Source: Ralstonia soli (GTDB lineage Bacteria > Pseudomonadota > Gammaproteobacteria > Burkholderiales > Burkholderiaceae). Taken from it: DNA of 64,000 nucleotides. Shown here in pieces: positions 9,370 through 17,720 of this stretch (its first letter is position 1; the number at the start of each line of letters is the position of its first letter). The stretch spans positions 558,001-622,000 of the forward strand of contig NZ_JAMXHT010000004.1 of NCBI RefSeq assembly GCF_023955655.1, in the 5' to 3' direction. The translations under genes and the position numbers were made by a program. A model generated the notes under the pieces. That model was not told where the DNA came from and did no database searches. It saw only the letters and a program-made list of their open reading frames with translations.

Positions 9370-10370
9370 CGGCTCGGCCCCGAACTGCCAGTACCCGCGT
9401 CGACGCCAGGCGTCGATCCGACAAGCTCGACACCGAAGCAGCGCTGGTAATACTCGGCGACGATCGGCCATTCAGCCTCGTCGCACTTGTTCAGGAAAGT
9501 CAACCGGAACGCAAGGCCCGGATCACGAAATATCTGGCAGTTCTCCGCCCAGTTGATCAATGTGCGCGGTGACATCAGGGTAGACAAATCGCCCGCCGCA
9601 AAGCCTTTGCGCGTGAGCGCAGCCATGCTGACCATCGACTCGACGAGCTCTCGGCCCGCTTCGTCGCCCATCTCCGGAACGCGGGCCACCACGATTTCAA
9701 CTTCCTCATCACGTGGCAAGTAGCTGAGCGTCGCCACGACGTTCCAGCGGTCCATCTGGGCGTGGTTGAGCATTTGCGTGCCGTGATAGAGACCACTGAG
9801 ATTGCCGAGGCCAATCGTATTGGTCGTCGCGAACAGCCTGAAGCACGGATGCGGGCGGATCACGCGGTTCTGATCGAGCAGCGTAAAACTACCGTCACGC
9901 TCCAGAATGCGCTGGATGACAAACATCACGTCAGGGCGGCCCGCATCGTATTCGTCGAAGATCAATGCGACCGGGCGCTGGAGCGACCACGGCACGATAC
10001 CTTCCTGGAACTCCGTGACTTGCACATCGTCCCGTACGACGATGGCGTCCTTCCCCACCAGATCGAGCCTGGTGATATGGCCATCAAGGTTCACGCGCAC
10101 GCAGGGCCAGTTCAGCCGTGCCGCCACCTGTTCAATGTGGGTCGACTTGCCGGTGCCGTGAAGCCCCTGAACCATCACGCGCCGGTTGCGCGTGAAGCCG
10201 GACAAAATCGCGAGCGTCACCTCGGGGTTAAAGCGGTAGGCTGGATCGACTTCCGGCACGTGGTCCTCGGGTTCGCTGAACGCAGGCACCCTCAGGTCTG
10301 AGTCGATACCGAAGTGCTCCCGCACCGACACCAAACGGTCAGGGGTCTCCTTCATGAAGTTCGTCGTCAC
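9366..10370 (-). CDS. cobS: CobS-like AAA+ ATPase (cobaltochelatase subunit CobS family)
   Basis: 334 residues from a GTG start at 10370, chosen because AAGGAGAA lies just upstream and the protein then begins like CobS (F-M-K-E-T-P-D-R near residue 5). Walker A is G69-L-H-G-T-G-K-S76; Walker B ends in D139-E140 (A-L-I-F-D-E-Y-D). The MoxR/CobS-type AAA+ fold is complete. It is translationally coupled to the CobT-like VWA protein, the usual partner. It resembles the alpha-proteobacterial aerobic-pathway CobS closely, which is unusual for this background and suggests transfer together with the taurine genes. The target metalloenzyme is unknown. Confidence 0.85.
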   Translation of the reverse strand: MTTNFMKETPDRLVSVREHFGIDSDLRVPAFSEPEDHVPEVDPAYRFNPEVTLAILSGFTRNRRVMVQGLHGTGKSTHIEQVAARLNWPCVRVNLDGHITRLDLVGKDAIVVRDDVQVTEFQEGIVPWSLQRPVALIFDEYDAGRPDVMFVIQRILERDGSFTLLDQNRVIRPHPCFRLFATTNTIGLGNLSGLYHGTQMLNHAQMDRWNVVATLSYLPRDEEVEIVVARVPEMGDEAGRELVESMVSMAALTRKGFAAGDLSTLMSPRTLINWAENCQIFRDPGLAFRLTFLNKCDEAEWPIVAEYYQRCFGVELVGSTPGVDAGTGSSGPSR

Positions 10371-10563
10371 AGCGTTCTCCTTGAGGCCATTTTCCGTTGG
10401 GGGCCCAGCCTGATGAAAATGCAGGCATAGTCCGATGCGCTGAAGAGCCAACGGACCCCACTTGACGCGAACCGCCAGCGCATTGACCTCTGCTCTCTGC
10501 CTGTGCAGCCACGCAAGTTGCGGGACTCATGGGCCGTCTAAACGGGCCCCACCGGCACGCCCC

Positions 10564-10953
10564 TCAAAGCGGTTTGCGATCCTTGCGGTAAGCGTTCTTC
10601 ACCGCGATCTTGCCGTCTTTGAAGGTGAATACGTCCACCATGCGCGCCTCGATACGCGTTCCGTCGGAGCTGGTACCGCGAAACGTGGACTCCGAGACAC
10701 CGCGATCACCGCTCACGAAGTGCTCGCCCTCCTTCCACGAGGCATCGGGAAAGGTTTCCCAGGCAAGGGCGAAACCTTTGCGTACCTCGTCGCGTCCTTT
10801 AAAAGTCCGGCCCATTAGATCAGGACCGGCCACGCCGTGGAACACGCACTCATCCGCCATGCAGTTCATCAGGGCTTCGATGTCATGGCGATTCCACGCA
10901 TCGTTGAAATTGACGAGAAGGCGGACGTAGTCTTGGTTAGATTGAGTCGTCAT
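10564..10953 (-). CDS. tauX: SnoaL/NTF2-like protein, probable taurine dehydrogenase small subunit TauX
   Basis: 129 residues forming a single NTF2/SnoaL-like cone fold, judged from the pattern N-F-N-D-A-W-N-R-H-D near residue 15 and the C-terminal sheet strands ending D-V-F-T-F-K-D-G-K-I. It lies 77 bp downstream of the FAD oxidoreductase on the same strand. In known tauXY systems TauX is a small protein paired with the FAD-containing TauY, and the two form membrane-associated taurine dehydrogenase. The fold alone would only allow SnoaL-like protein; the TauX call rests on adjacency to tauY and on my recollection that TauX is annotated in this superfamily. Confidence 0.7.
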   Translation of the reverse strand: MTTQSNQDYVRLLVNFNDAWNRHDIEALMNCMADECVFHGVAGPDLMGRTFKGRDEVRKGFALAWETFPDASWKEGEHFVSGDRGVSESTFRGTSSDGTRIEARMVDVFTFKDGKIAVKNAYRKDRKPL

Positions 10954-11030
10954 GTTCTTGATTGACCAATTCGTTTTAAAGGTAGGCTTTCAAAATTCAC
11001 TGTTCAGAGAGAAACGATGATGCGATGCCG

Positions 11031-12461
11031 CTATCGCTTCTCGTCCTGGGCCTGATATTTTTGATAAAGAAAACGCTGGCCGATGCGACGGAACGGTGCG
11101 AACCCCTTCCACTTCACCATGCCCATGACATTCGGATATTCGAGCTCGGAGTTATAGATCGGCAGGTCGTCATAGCCCGCCCACTTGCCTGCGATGCGCT
11201 GAGCCATGCGCCGCCCGGCGTGGGCGGAAAATGACACGCCGTTGCCTCCGTAGCCGACAGCGTAGAAGACACTCTGGTGCGGGTCAGGCTGCATGACACG
11301 GGGCATCATGTCGTGGCTGACGTCGACCCACCCCCACCACGAGAAATCGACGCGAATGCCGGCGAGCGAGGGAAACTTGCGCTGCAGGCCTTCTACGAGC
11401 ACAGCCATGTGCCGAGGGTTGGAAGCATCCGCGCCGGTAATCGCGCTACGGCTGCCGATCTGCACGCGGTTGTCGGGCAGCAGCCGATAGTAGTAGCGCA
11501 ATGTGCGCGTGTCCGTGATCACCAGGTGGGTACGGAAATTGGTGGAGGCAATCTCTTCCGGCGTCAGTGGGCGCGTCACGAGAGAGTTCGAGAGGATGGG
11601 CATGATCTTCGCGGACAACGCGTCATGCACATCGTTGCGTGTATAGCCGCCGGTCGCAAACGCCACCGCTTTCGCGCGAATGACACCCCGCTGCGTGCGC
11701 ACGTGATGCACCCCTCGCACTGTCTCGACGCCCAGCACGGCCGTACCAGGATGGACCTTCACGCCCAGCGCGCGCGCCATGCGCAGATAACCGAACGCAA
11801 GCTTGAGTGGGTGCACGCCAATGCCATCCGGCTCCAGCAACGCACCGCAACTTTCCTTGTCATCGACATACGTCTGAGCAACTTCCGCGGCGCTCAGCAT
11901 GCGCGTGTCATAGCCGAACACATCCCGCATGACTTTGCATTCATTACGGAGGAAAGCCATTTTGCGCTCGCGATGCGCGATATACAGATGGCCGCCCGGT
12001 TGGGGATCGCAAGGCACCTCACTAACAAGTTGCTTGAAGGTATTGAAGCCCTCCCGGATCTCCGCGTCGAGTTTGAGGGCGGTCGCTTTGCCCCAGCGCT
12101 CAATCCACTGTGAACGATACAGTCGACCGCTTGCGTTCTGCCCCTGGCCACCATTGCGGCTGGTGCAGCCCCAGACGGCGCGGTTTGCGTCGACAACCGT
12201 CGCACGAATGCCGTGCTCGCGCGCCAGAAAAAGCGCCGTCGAAAGCCCCGTGAAACCCGAGCCAACGATTAGCACATCGACATCGGCATCCCCCTCGAGC
12301 GGGCCATCATCTTCAGGAGGATCGCCCGCGGAGGCCACCCAATACGTAGGCGCGTACTCCATCCCATAATTAAAGGCACGCGAGACCATCGGATCATAAG
12401 ACGCATCGTAAGGGTCGAACGCGGCCCTGCAAACCGGAGCAATCAAATCAGTTGTAGCCAC
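11031..12461 (-). CDS. tauY: FAD-dependent taurine dehydrogenase large subunit TauY (DAO family)
   Basis: 476 residues from a GTG at 12461, which has an excellent ribosome site (AAGGAG, 5 bases away). A TTG further upstream would place that site inside the gene. The FAD-binding Rossmann motif G-S-G-F-T-G is at residues 67-72 with the acidic residue in V-V-D-A-N after it. The C-terminus has G-Y-G-G-N-G-V, typical of DAO-family amine oxidoreductases such as PuuB. TauY oxidises taurine to sulfoacetaldehyde and ammonium, feeding electrons to the respiratory chain. The importer tauABC upstream and xsc nearby supply and consume its substrate and product. A generic amine oxidase is the alternative. 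Confidence 0.82.
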   Translation of the reverse strand: MATTDLIAPVCRAAFDPYDASYDPMVSRAFNYGMEYAPTYWVASAGDPPEDDGPLEGDADVDVLIVGSGFTGLSTALFLAREHGIRATVVDANRAVWGCTSRNGGQGQNASGRLYRSQWIERWGKATALKLDAEIREGFNTFKQLVSEVPCDPQPGGHLYIAHRERKMAFLRNECKVMRDVFGYDTRMLSAAEVAQTYVDDKESCGALLEPDGIGVHPLKLAFGYLRMARALGVKVHPGTAVLGVETVRGVHHVRTQRGVIRAKAVAFATGGYTRNDVHDALSAKIMPILSNSLVTRPLTPEEIASTNFRTHLVITDTRTLRYYYRLLPDNRVQIGSRSAITGADASNPRHMAVLVEGLQRKFPSLAGIRVDFSWWGWVDVSHDMMPRVMQPDPHQSVFYAVGYGGNGVSFSAHAGRRMAQRIAGKWAGYDDLPIYNSELEYPNVMGMVKWKGFAPFRRIGQRFLYQKYQAQDEKR

Positions 12462-13163
12462 GATATCTCCTTGATAGATGCTCAAATACTGCTCCGAATA
12501 TCGAAGGATGCTTAGTACCAGCCCAATACGTTCGATAGTGCCAGCCCACGCGACTTTCCCGCGATAGACAACAACGACTCATGCGCAATTGCAGCCCCGC
12601 GCTCAGCCTTGGATAGCCAGTTGTCGGCGACATCGATCCGCGCCTTCTGGCCTTTTACGCTGGCCGATAAAATCGGCGCGTCGATATTCGGTATGCACGG
12701 ACATTGCGGTGGAAGGTGTGTCAGCGGGCAATGAAGGCGCGCTGGAAAATCTTTCGCCATCGACGTGACAGCCCGTCTCAAGCGAGGGCCCATCGAAGCG
12801 ATGCAGCGCGCTTGACTCCTGGCCTGGCGCGACCAAGCACGACGACCGTGAGCCGGCCGGCGTGGATGTCTCCGACATTGATCGCACGCTGGTGCCGCGT
12901 ATTGAGAACATCGGATGCCCCCTTTGACCCGCGACGGAGCTCCGAGCAGAGGGGCATCGATACCGCGGTCTGCCGGTCTTGATGGCAACACGCCGGCTAC
13001 TCTGTCATCCGCCTGCCGGCACGTTGACAGCGTTGGCGAAAGATCAATCCAACTGCCCTTTGAACCCGTCGCCAAGAGCGACGCCAGAGCGCCCATCAAG
13101 GTTCGCAACCACACCACGGGAGGCGTCGTCGCGAACCCGCCGATACACCGGGTCAGTCTCCGC
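12462..13163. other. 702-bp region between tauC and tauY without a supported gene
   Basis: Several frames are open on the minus strand because of high GC, but none shows a recognisable domain or convincing start. The tauY promoter and ribosome site lie at the low-coordinate end. A tauZ-like membrane-protein gene, which some taurine clusters carry, is not seen here. Confidence 0.4.
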
Positions 13164-14102
13164 TCAGACTTTCCCTTTCCAAGGGACGAGCACCTTCTCT
13201 GCGTAGCGCATGAGCATGTCAAAGCAGAGCGCGAAGAAGCCGATCACGATGATGCCCATGATGACGACATCGCTCGCAAGAAATTCCGCCGCGTTCAACA
13301 CCATAAAACCGAGGCCGCTTGTCGATGCAACCATCTCGGCAGCCACGAGCGTCGTCCAGCCAACGCCAATGCCGATGCGCATCCCGGTAAATATCTCCGG
13401 CAGTGCCGACTTCAGGATCACGTGCAGAATCACCTGCGTGCGCGTTGCACCCATCGAATACGCCGCGTGAATCTGCTCGATCGAAACCGATCGCACCCCT
13501 GCGCGCGCTGCAATTGCGAGCGGCGCAAAAATCGCGAGATAAATCAGAAACACCTTCGAAAACTCGCCGATACCGAACCAGATAATGACGAGCGGCAGAT
13601 ACGCAAGCGGCGGCAGCGGCCGATAGAACTCGATCGGCGGATCGAAAATGCCCCGCATGATGCGCGACACGCCCATCAGAACACCAATCGGAATGGCCGT
13701 TGCGCACGCGAGGGCGAATGCGCCAAACACGCGCAACAAGCTGATCTCGGTGTGCTCCGCCAGCGTAGAGTTCGCGAAACCTTCCGTCGATACCGAGATG
13801 AACTTCGCATAGACCGCCTGTGGCGACGGCAGGAACAGCGGCTTGATCCAGTGAAGGTTGGTCGCAAGGAACCAGAGCGCGACGAGAATGAAGATCGTCA
13901 CAAAGCTGGTCACTGCGCTACTGCCCTGCCCCGGCGCGCCAAACGATCCGCCTGGCTTGACCGGCTTCTTCGCGAACAATGACGTCGGACGCCGAGGCCC
14001 TCTTGGCGATACAGACTGCTTATCCTGCTGTACGCCAACCTTCCGATCGACATGCGATGACACCACGGCCTGCGCCGGATGCGTGGTTTTCAAACTAGAC
14101 AT
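13164..14102 (-). CDS. tauC: Taurine ABC transporter permease TauC
   Basis: 312 residues from the ATG at 14102, which has a near-perfect ribosome site (AGGAGGTCG). The first ~60 residues are a proline-rich cytoplasmic extension, longer than in E. coli TauC. Then come about six membrane helices with the permease EAA-type loop near residues 210-230 (S-M-G-A-T-R-T-Q-V). It forms the inner-membrane channel with TauB as ATPase and TauA as binding protein. It overlaps tauB by 8 bp. The SsuC/TauC/NrtB family also moves other sulfonates and nitrate, so taurine is inferred from the operon. Confidence 0.87.
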   Translation of the reverse strand: MSSLKTTHPAQAVVSSHVDRKVGVQQDKQSVSPRGPRRPTSLFAKKPVKPGGSFGAPGQGSSAVTSFVTIFILVALWFLATNLHWIKPLFLPSPQAVYAKFISVSTEGFANSTLAEHTEISLLRVFGAFALACATAIPIGVLMGVSRIMRGIFDPPIEFYRPLPPLAYLPLVIIWFGIGEFSKVFLIYLAIFAPLAIAARAGVRSVSIEQIHAAYSMGATRTQVILHVILKSALPEIFTGMRIGIGVGWTTLVAAEMVASTSGLGFMVLNAAEFLASDVVIMGIIVIGFFALCFDMLMRYAEKVLVPWKGKV

Positions 14103-14910
14103 GTGCGACCTCCTGTCGGGTTTCGGCCCCGCGCTCATCGCCATAGATGATGCCGAGTACGCGCTCGCGCATCTCGATAAAATCCTGGCTTGACTTGACT
14201 GCACGCGCGTCGCGCGTTTCGAGGAAACGTCGATTGAAATCGAGTTCGTATGTGTGCGTGATGCGACCGGGGCGCGGTGACATCACGATCAGGCGACTCG
14301 CGAGAAACAAGGCCTCTTCGACACTGTGCGTGATGAAGAAGAACATCTTGTTCGTCTTGATCCAGACGTCGAGCAGGAGCTCCTGGATCGTTTCGCGCGT
14401 GAGCGCATCGAGCGCGGCCATGGGCTCATCCATCAGCAGCATCGCCGGGTCACAGGTCAGCGCGCGGGCGATCCCGACACGCTGCTGCATCCCGCCTGAC
14501 AGCTGATAGATCATGTGCTCATGAAAGTCCTGCAGACCGACGAGCGCCAAATTGCGCGCCGCGATCTCGCGCCGCTCCTTTTTCCCCACGCCCTGCAGTT
14601 TCAAACCGAACTCGGCGTTTTCCATGACATTCAGCCATGGCAACAACGCATGTTTCTGGAAGACAACTCCACGATCGGCTCCTGGGCCCAGGATCGGCTC
14701 TCCGCCAAGCAGCAACTGGCCCGTCGTGGGCGCGGTGAAGCCTGCCATCATCGACAGTAGCGTCGTCTTGCCGCAGCCCGATGCGCCCAGCGCGACCACA
14801 AAGTCGCCCTGGCCAATCGTCAAGTTGATGTTGTCGAGTGCGTGGACCGACTCGCCGGTATGGCGGCCAGGAAACACTACGCTCACATCTCTGATCAGCA
14901 TGCTTTCCAT
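14095..14910 (-). CDS. tauB: Taurine ABC transporter ATP-binding protein TauB
   Basis: 271 residues with all ABC ATPase motifs: Walker A G42-A-S-G-C-G-K-T49, signature L-S-G-G-M at 137-141, Walker B ending D161-E162, and a switch histidine in F-I-T-H-S. It powers taurine uptake through TauC. AAGGAGGAG lies upstream of the ATG. Order tauA-tauB-tauC on the minus strand matches known taurine operons. Confidence 0.9.
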   Translation of the reverse strand: MESMLIRDVSVVFPGRHTGESVHALDNINLTIGQGDFVVALGASGCGKTTLLSMMAGFTAPTTGQLLLGGEPILGPGADRGVVFQKHALLPWLNVMENAEFGLKLQGVGKKERREIAARNLALVGLQDFHEHMIYQLSGGMQQRVGIARALTCDPAMLLMDEPMAALDALTRETIQELLLDVWIKTNKMFFFITHSVEEALFLASRLIVMSPRPGRITHTYELDFNRRFLETRDARAVKSSQDFIEMRERVLGIIYGDERGAETRQEVAHV

Positions 14911-14968
14911 CTGTGCGTCTCCTCCTTGATAGCGGACGGGCGCGGTGGCCCGTCCAGCTGCACATCCA

Positions 14969-16045
14969 TTACTTCAGCTTCATCGCGGCTTCGGCGTAGG
15001 CGGACGTCACGTACGGAGCGTAGTCAGGCCGGATTGCGTTGACGCGCTTTTGATCCTTCAGGAAGTTCGATGTGTCTTTCAGCGCGAACGCTGCTCGGCT
15101 GTCCTTGCCGCCGCCGAGCCAAGTGTTGGAGGCCTGTTCCTGCAACGTCGGAAACGCGTAGAGCGCAAGGGAGCCTGACACGTCGGCCGGCGTTCCCCCA
15201 ACCATCTTTGCGATGGTGGCGGCCTGTGGCGACGACGGGCCCCATTGCGCGGCGTTCTTCCGATACTGGTCATCCAGATCGGCGATCGCCTTGACCAGCT
15301 TCGCCATGAATTCCTTGTGTTCTTCGCCCCACTTACGATCGACCGCAATGCCGTCGAACGTCGGCTTGCCCAACGCCGCCAACTCACCGGAAGTCACCAG
15401 GACCTTGCCCGATTTCTTCAATTGAGCGAGGGCCGGATCCCACACGTAGGCCGCGTCGATGTCACCACGTTCCCATGCCGCGACAATCTGGTTCGGCTGC
15501 ATGTTCAGCAGCTTCACCGAAGAAGGGTCGATCCCCCAATGCTGCAGGGCGAACATCATGTGATAGTGGGTCGTCGAAACGAACGGCACCCCGAGAGTCT
15601 TGCCCTTCAGGTCCGCTGGCTTCGTGATGCCGGAGCCGTTGCGGACAACCATTGCCTCGGCGTTATTGATGTTGTCGAGAATCCAGAACAACTGCAGATC
15701 GAGGCCCTGGCTGACTGCCGCCGCCAGCGGGCTGGACCCCAACACGCCGATCTTGACGTCGCCCGAAGCCATCGCGGCGGCCACCTTTGCACCCGATTCA
15801 AACTGGCGCCAGTTGATCTTGTAGCCCGTTGCCTTGGCGATCGAGCCGTCGGCAATACCGATGATCCACGGATCAACGATTTGCTGGTACGCGATGGTGA
15901 CTTCTTTGTCTTCAGCATGGCTGACCGGCGCGAAACCCATTGCGAACATCGCGAGCATCAGCAAGGCAAGCGCGCGAACTGGTGCGACAAGGCGCCTAAG
16001 CCCGAAAAACAAGATCGTGAAGCCAGAAATGTGGCTCGATTTCAT
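14969..16045 (-). CDS. tauA: Taurine ABC transporter periplasmic binding protein TauA
   Basis: 358 residues. The N-terminus is a long signal peptide with a hydrophobic core around residues 25-40 and a probable signal peptidase I site after S-H-A (residue 44). The mature part is an SsuA/TauA-type type II binding protein, with V-T-I-A-Y-Q at its start and E-A-M-V-V-R-N-G near the hinge. The ATG at 16045 is preferred over a TTG four codons upstream. It captures taurine in the periplasm for TauBC. Specificity within the sulfonate/nitrate family is inferred from xsc and tauXY nearby. Confidence 0.88.
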   Translation of the reverse strand: MKSSHISGFTILFFGLRRLVAPVRALALLMLAMFAMGFAPVSHAEDKEVTIAYQQIVDPWIIGIADGSIAKATGYKINWRQFESGAKVAAAMASGDVKIGVLGSSPLAAAVSQGLDLQLFWILDNINNAEAMVVRNGSGITKPADLKGKTLGVPFVSTTHYHMMFALQHWGIDPSSVKLLNMQPNQIVAAWERGDIDAAYVWDPALAQLKKSGKVLVTSGELAALGKPTFDGIAVDRKWGEEHKEFMAKLVKAIADLDDQYRKNAAQWGPSSPQAATIAKMVGGTPADVSGSLALYAFPTLQEQASNTWLGGGKDSRAAFALKDTSNFLKDQKRVNAIRPDYAPYVTSAYAEAAMKLK

Positions 16046-16593
16046 GGTGGACCCCAAAGAGGTAGGTTATCTAGGCACGCCACGTGGGCGCGCCCCGGCT
16101 CAGCAAAGATTGGCGATACCGGTGTCACGCCGGTAACTCAGTATCAGCAGCGCAATTCAGAAGCGTTAGTACCAGACAACCCAGACCTTTGGGTCCAGGT
16201 CTAGCCCCGATAACCAAGCCCTCGATTGCCCGTGTTTGTTGTAAACATTGGGTTGGATGGGTGCAATGGACCAGGCCAACATGCACCTGTTTCGGAACAC
16301 GAACTCGGGATATCCCTATGCCGGGGCAGTTCGTCTCTGCCACCTCGCTCCTCGCGCTGCGTTGCGCATACGCCACGTCGCCTAGCGACGCGATTGCTGC
16401 AGTCCGATGCGTTCAGGTCCGGGGATTCGCTTCGACATCCGCCTGGGGGATAGCGCACAGAAATGGCGCATCGAAGCTCGATATCGCGCCTACGATTGGA
16501 AGCAACGCGCCCGCCTGGCACGTTGCGCCGGCGCGCACTACCGCTAGCCGGCCATTGGGGTAATTGCGCTGGCCAGCAAGTCGGGCGTGAGGA
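16046..16593. other. 548-bp region between tauA and the GntR gene
   Basis: No gene is supported. It contains the tauA promoter, with candidate TauR boxes at 16166-16198 and an ACCGG-N7-CCGGT inverted repeat near 16118-16134. Near 16552-16574 it carries a gapped copy of sequence found again at 17431-17465 on the far side of the GntR gene. Confidence 0.4.
16166..16198 (-). promoter_or_regulatory. Candidate TauR direct-repeat boxes upstream of tauA
   Basis: Reading on the tauA strand, CTGGACCCAA (16198-16189) and CTGGTACTAA (16175-16166) form two direct repeats 23 bp apart, start to start. Both resemble the CTGGACYTAA repeats I recall for the MocR-type activator TauR in Rhodobacter capsulatus. 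They lie 121-153 bp upstream of the tauA start. No tauR gene is next to them. Confidence 0.4.
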
Positions 16594-17361
16594 TCAGGAC
16601 TGCCCGATACTCGCGGCGAAGATTGCCTTGACGTCAGGCACATCCTCGGCTCGCATTGCCTGCTCGACCACGCGTTTCTCGATGTCGTCGAGGTGTGCGG
16701 TCATCAAGTCGATGGTGGCATGTAGACGGTCCGTCTGCAGCGCAGCGACCAGTGCACGGTGTTCGGTCGGCGCGCACTCGATGAATTCCGCCGGATCGTA
16801 CAGCGCCTTGTACAGCTCGGTCTTCGCAATCAGCCGCTGCACGAACGCCAGCAAATCGGCGCTGCCGACCATCTCCGCAAGCAGTACGTGGAATCCGCCG
16901 GCGAGGCGGACGGATGCCTCGCGCTGGTGTCCATGGAACGCCGCTTCCTCGGCTTCCACATGCTGCGCCAGCCGTGCAATCTGCTCGCCCGACAATCGCC
17001 CGCACAGTGTCGCGACAATGCCCGCCTCGACGGTGCGGCGCGCGCTGTAGACCTGCCGGATGTCTTCCACCGACGGCTGCGGCACGTAGGCGCCGCGATT
17101 CGGCTCCAGGTGGAGCTTGCCCTCAGCGCCCAGCCGCGCCAGCACCTTGCGTACCGCCCCGCGCGTACAGCCAAACGCTTCCGCCAGATTGCGCTCGCGC
17201 AGCGGCATGCCCGGCCGCAACTTACCGGCCATCAACGCAGCGCAGATGGCCGCATGGATGCGCGCTTCGACGCCGGCTTCGGGAAGCACTTCGGCGCCGG
17301 CTTCGCCGGCAATCGGTGTGGGGCTCGTGTGACCGATGGTCATTGTGGGCATAGGAGACAT
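16594..17361 (-). CDS. GntR-family transcriptional regulator, FadR subfamily (FCD domain)
   Basis: 255 residues: a non-conserved N-terminal tail of about 30 residues, a winged HTH (L-R-E-R-N-L-A-E-A-F-G near residue 57, then R-G-A-V-R-K-V-L), and an all-helical FCD ligand domain with metal/ligand histidines in the H-x-A-L-V-A-A-L motif. It is divergent from the symporter operon that begins at 17517, and two FadR-type boxes lie in between. It therefore most likely represses that operon and itself, responding to the transported N-containing compound. Ligand unknown. Confidence 0.88.
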   Translation of the reverse strand: MSPMPTMTIGHTSPTPIAGEAGAEVLPEAGVEARIHAAICAALMAGKLRPGMPLRERNLAEAFGCTRGAVRKVLARLGAEGKLHLEPNRGAYVPQPSVEDIRQVYSARRTVEAGIVATLCGRLSGEQIARLAQHVEAEEAAFHGHQREASVRLAGGFHVLLAEMVGSADLLAFVQRLIAKTELYKALYDPAEFIECAPTEHRALVAALQTDRLHATIDLMTAHLDDIEKRVVEQAMRAEDVPDVKAIFAASIGQS

Positions 17362-17459
17362 GACGGCCAGAGAGGTAACCGGGCGTCAGTCATTGTAAGT
17401 CAGGCCTGACAGAGCTTCCGCGTTGGTTGCCCATTGATCGGGGTAATTACTAACCGCGC

Positions 17460-17492
17460 TGGTCAACCATCTTACCTACACTTGGTTGACCA
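17460..17492. promoter_or_regulatory. Paired FadR-type GntR operator boxes
   Basis: TGGTCAACCA (17460-17469) and TGGTTGACCA (17483-17492) are exact reverse complements of each other, and each is a TGGT-N2-ACCA palindrome of the kind bound by FadR-type GntR proteins. They lie 25-57 bp before the operon start, over the expected promoter. Confidence 0.65.
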
Positions 17493-17516
17493 AAATACCC
17501 ACATAGAGGAGACGGC

Positions 17517-17720
17517 GTGAAACTTAGCCATTTGTTGGCGGCACTGCCGCTGGCCGCAATCTACAGCGGTGGCCTGATTGCCGAGCATGTCCACGCACTC
17601 GTGCTTGGCATCCCGTTCCTCCTGGCCTGGAATGCGCTGTGGGCCATCCTGACATCCGTGATCATGGCCGTGATGTTCCATCACGACGGCAGCAGCATCG
17701 AACCCGAGGAGCAGGCATGA
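17517..17720 (+). CDS. DUF3311 small membrane protein
   Basis: 67 residues from a GTG with GAGGAG just upstream. Two membrane helices and a short acidic C-terminal tail match DUF3311, a small protein usually encoded immediately before a sodium:solute symporter. The stop overlaps the symporter ATG (ATGA). It is probably an accessory subunit of the symporter in the inner membrane; its biochemical role is not known. Confidence 0.82.
   Translation: MKLSHLLAALPLAAIYSGGLIAEHVHALVLGIPFLLAWNALWAILTSVIMAVMFHHDGSSIEPEEQA

Noticed and set aside
12512-13222. Minus-strand frame of 236 codons between tauC and tauY
   Set aside because: No domain, no ribosome site and it overlaps the end of tauC; probably chance in GC-rich DNA.
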